A stretch of 53,479 nt of DNA from Hassallia byssoidea VB512170. Lineage in GTDB: Bacteria; Cyanobacteriota; Cyanobacteriia; Cyanobacteriales; Nostocaceae. Shown here piece by piece: positions 52,783-53,479 of the stretch. Under the pieces are notes generated by a model that made no database searches, had not been told where the DNA came from, and saw only the letters and a program-made list of their open reading frames with translations. The translations under genes were made by a program, and so were the position numbers. Location: NCBI RefSeq assembly GCF_000817785.2, contig NZ_JTCM02000042.1:1-53479 (forward strand). The letters run 5' to 3'. Numbering within the stretch: position 1 is the first letter of the stretch; each line of letters opens with the position of its first letter.

Positions 52783-53170
52783 TTTTGCCATCACCCATTG
52801 CAGCCAAAAGGTCTTTTGCTATTCTCTCACTCTCTAATAGCTCTTTTCGGCTTTTTGCTTCAATGTTGACTTCTTTATCTCCAACTTTGACACTAATTTT
52901 CATCGGCTTGTCTGCCAAGCGATCGCCCAAAAAACCTAAAAAGCTTTTGACATTCTTCATGCTTACTTCAGCCGTCAGCACTCCGATTAAAGTGGCAAAC
53001 CCTTTACTTCCCGCTTCCGGGTTCAAATCTTCCGCACGGTCTGCCTTCTCAACCTCATCCAAATCCCGGATTTCCTGTAGCAGCTTGTTTGCTATTTTTT
53101 GTCGTCTCTCATCATCTAACTCTGGATCTGAAACGGCAAAGGTGAATTTAATAATCGGTTCGCCTGTCAT
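52775..53170 (-). CDS. EACC1-like effector-associated protein
   Basis: 131 residues. The sequence fits the EACC1 (effector-associated constant component) pattern: an N-terminal FTFAVSDPELDDERRQKIANKLLQEIRDLDEVEKADRA, the LNPEAGSKG turn, a helix GFATLIGVLTAEVSMKNVKSFLGFLGDRLA, and a C-terminal strand pair ISVKVGDKEVNIEAKSRKELLES. EACC1 proteins are encoded beside caspase- or trypsin-like effectors in predicted conflict systems. Its stop lies inside the caspase start region (8-20 bp overlap), giving translational coupling. The N-terminus is acidic, and no membrane helix is certain. Function untested. Confidence 0.78.
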   Translation of the reverse strand: MTGEPIIKFTFAVSDPELDDERRQKIANKLLQEIRDLDEVEKADRAEDLNPEAGSKGFATLIGVLTAEVSMKNVKSFLGFLGDRLADKPMKISVKVGDKEVNIEAKSRKELLESERIAKDLLAAMGDGKNA

Positions 53171-53479
53171 TTTAACCTTGAAAGTCGCGTCATCTACATG
53201 GTAATAGATTACATTTTCAGATTTGACGTTCCGTCAGAAAAAAGATAGCCCAAAAGCGATCAAGAAGCGATCGCAACGTCTAATAGCCTGCGGAGGCAGG
53301 CTTTGTTCGTATAGCCCCACCCTTCTTGGGTGAGGGTAAATAAATCACATAGTTTTGCGTAAATGCGTAGCGTTTTTAAATGCATCGCTCTGCATTAACA
53401 TAACATCGCTCTGCATTGGCATAACATCGCTCTGCATTAACATAACATCGCTCTGCATTGGCATAACATCGCTCTGCAT
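53171..53479. repeat. repeat-rich end with a 21-bp tandem array
   Basis: The upstream region of the EACC1-like gene contains a HIP1 site (near 53266), AGCCTGCGGAGGCAGGCT (53286-53303) and CACCCTTCTTGGGTGAGGG (near 53318). From 53384 to the last base ATCGCTCTGCAT recurs five times at exactly 21-bp spacing; the spacer alternates between TAACATAAC and TGGCATAAC, giving a 42-bp higher order. No gene is present, and the array continues to the window edge. Confidence 0.9.

Noticed and set aside
53384-53479. Possible CRISPR array
   Set aside because: Units are 21 bp with near-identical spacers, no 25-35 bp unique spacers and no cas genes.

Overview
The window looks like a chromosome segment of a filamentous, probably heterocyst-forming (Nostocales-type) cyanobacterium. 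HIP1 sites (GCGATCGC) occur throughout, and short tandem heptamer repeats and small dispersed palindromic repeats sit in most intergenic gaps. The gene content is cyanobacterial: a kdp operon with a kdpG-type gene, a PedR-like LuxR regulator, a COP23 protein, a pyrF-pyrE fusion, CHAT and caspase proteins, and a GUN4 domain. No rRNA, tRNA, CRISPR array or intact transposase was recognised. The species cannot be named from sequence alone.

Layout. 1-3100: a small hypothetical gene, a PAP/fibrillin-like gene and a minus-strand histidine kinase/NarL-type regulator pair. 3083-7754: the Kdp K+-ATPase genes kdpA (5' truncated), kdpB, kdpG and kdpC, then msrA and a Ser/Thr kinase. 10087-13078: a small glycan module (dTDP-glucose 4,6-dehydratase, glycosyltransferase, methyltransferase). 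13200-18100: a DUF6391-type protein, the PedR-like regulator, a PfkB sugar kinase, gluconokinase and two unrelated GFA-fold proteins. 18231-21293: leuD, leuC with a possible attenuator leader, and sfsA. 21594-28695: aldolase, 2OG-Fe oxygenase, DUF4174 lipoprotein, alkyltransferase-like protein, NmrA-type reductase, a cytochrome b/molybdopterin oxidoreductase pair, and pyrF-pyrE. 28936-34788: AI-2E transporter, rhomboid protease, and a kinase-pseudokinase-TPR protein. 34989-42569: a minus-strand operon tpsA-tpsB-CHAT. 42679-48198: COP23, a RecB/MGME1-type nuclease, a secreted protein, a double histidine phosphatase and a degenerate dihydroorotase. 48233-53170: an accessory stretch with stand-alone PD-(D/E)XK proteins, two toxin-antitoxin loci that have lost their toxins, and a two-gene EACC1/caspase-GUN4 module.

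The most noteworthy items are these. (1) The EACC1-like gene overlaps a caspase-GUN4 fusion and resembles a conflict or programmed-death module. (2) A two-partner secretion pair is joined by overlapping genes to a CHAT protease. (3) kdpA and the histidine kinase both lose their 5' ends at the same divergent junction, next to a nest of palindromes. (4) Mobile repeats have entered reading frames in frame: a 24-bp insert in kdpB and a heptamer/octamer array in the dihydroorotase-like gene. (5) Several repeat families show compensatory changes in their stems, and one 103-nt module folds on paper into a four-arm structure.

Family names come from recognising motifs by eye. No search, alignment or folding program was run.
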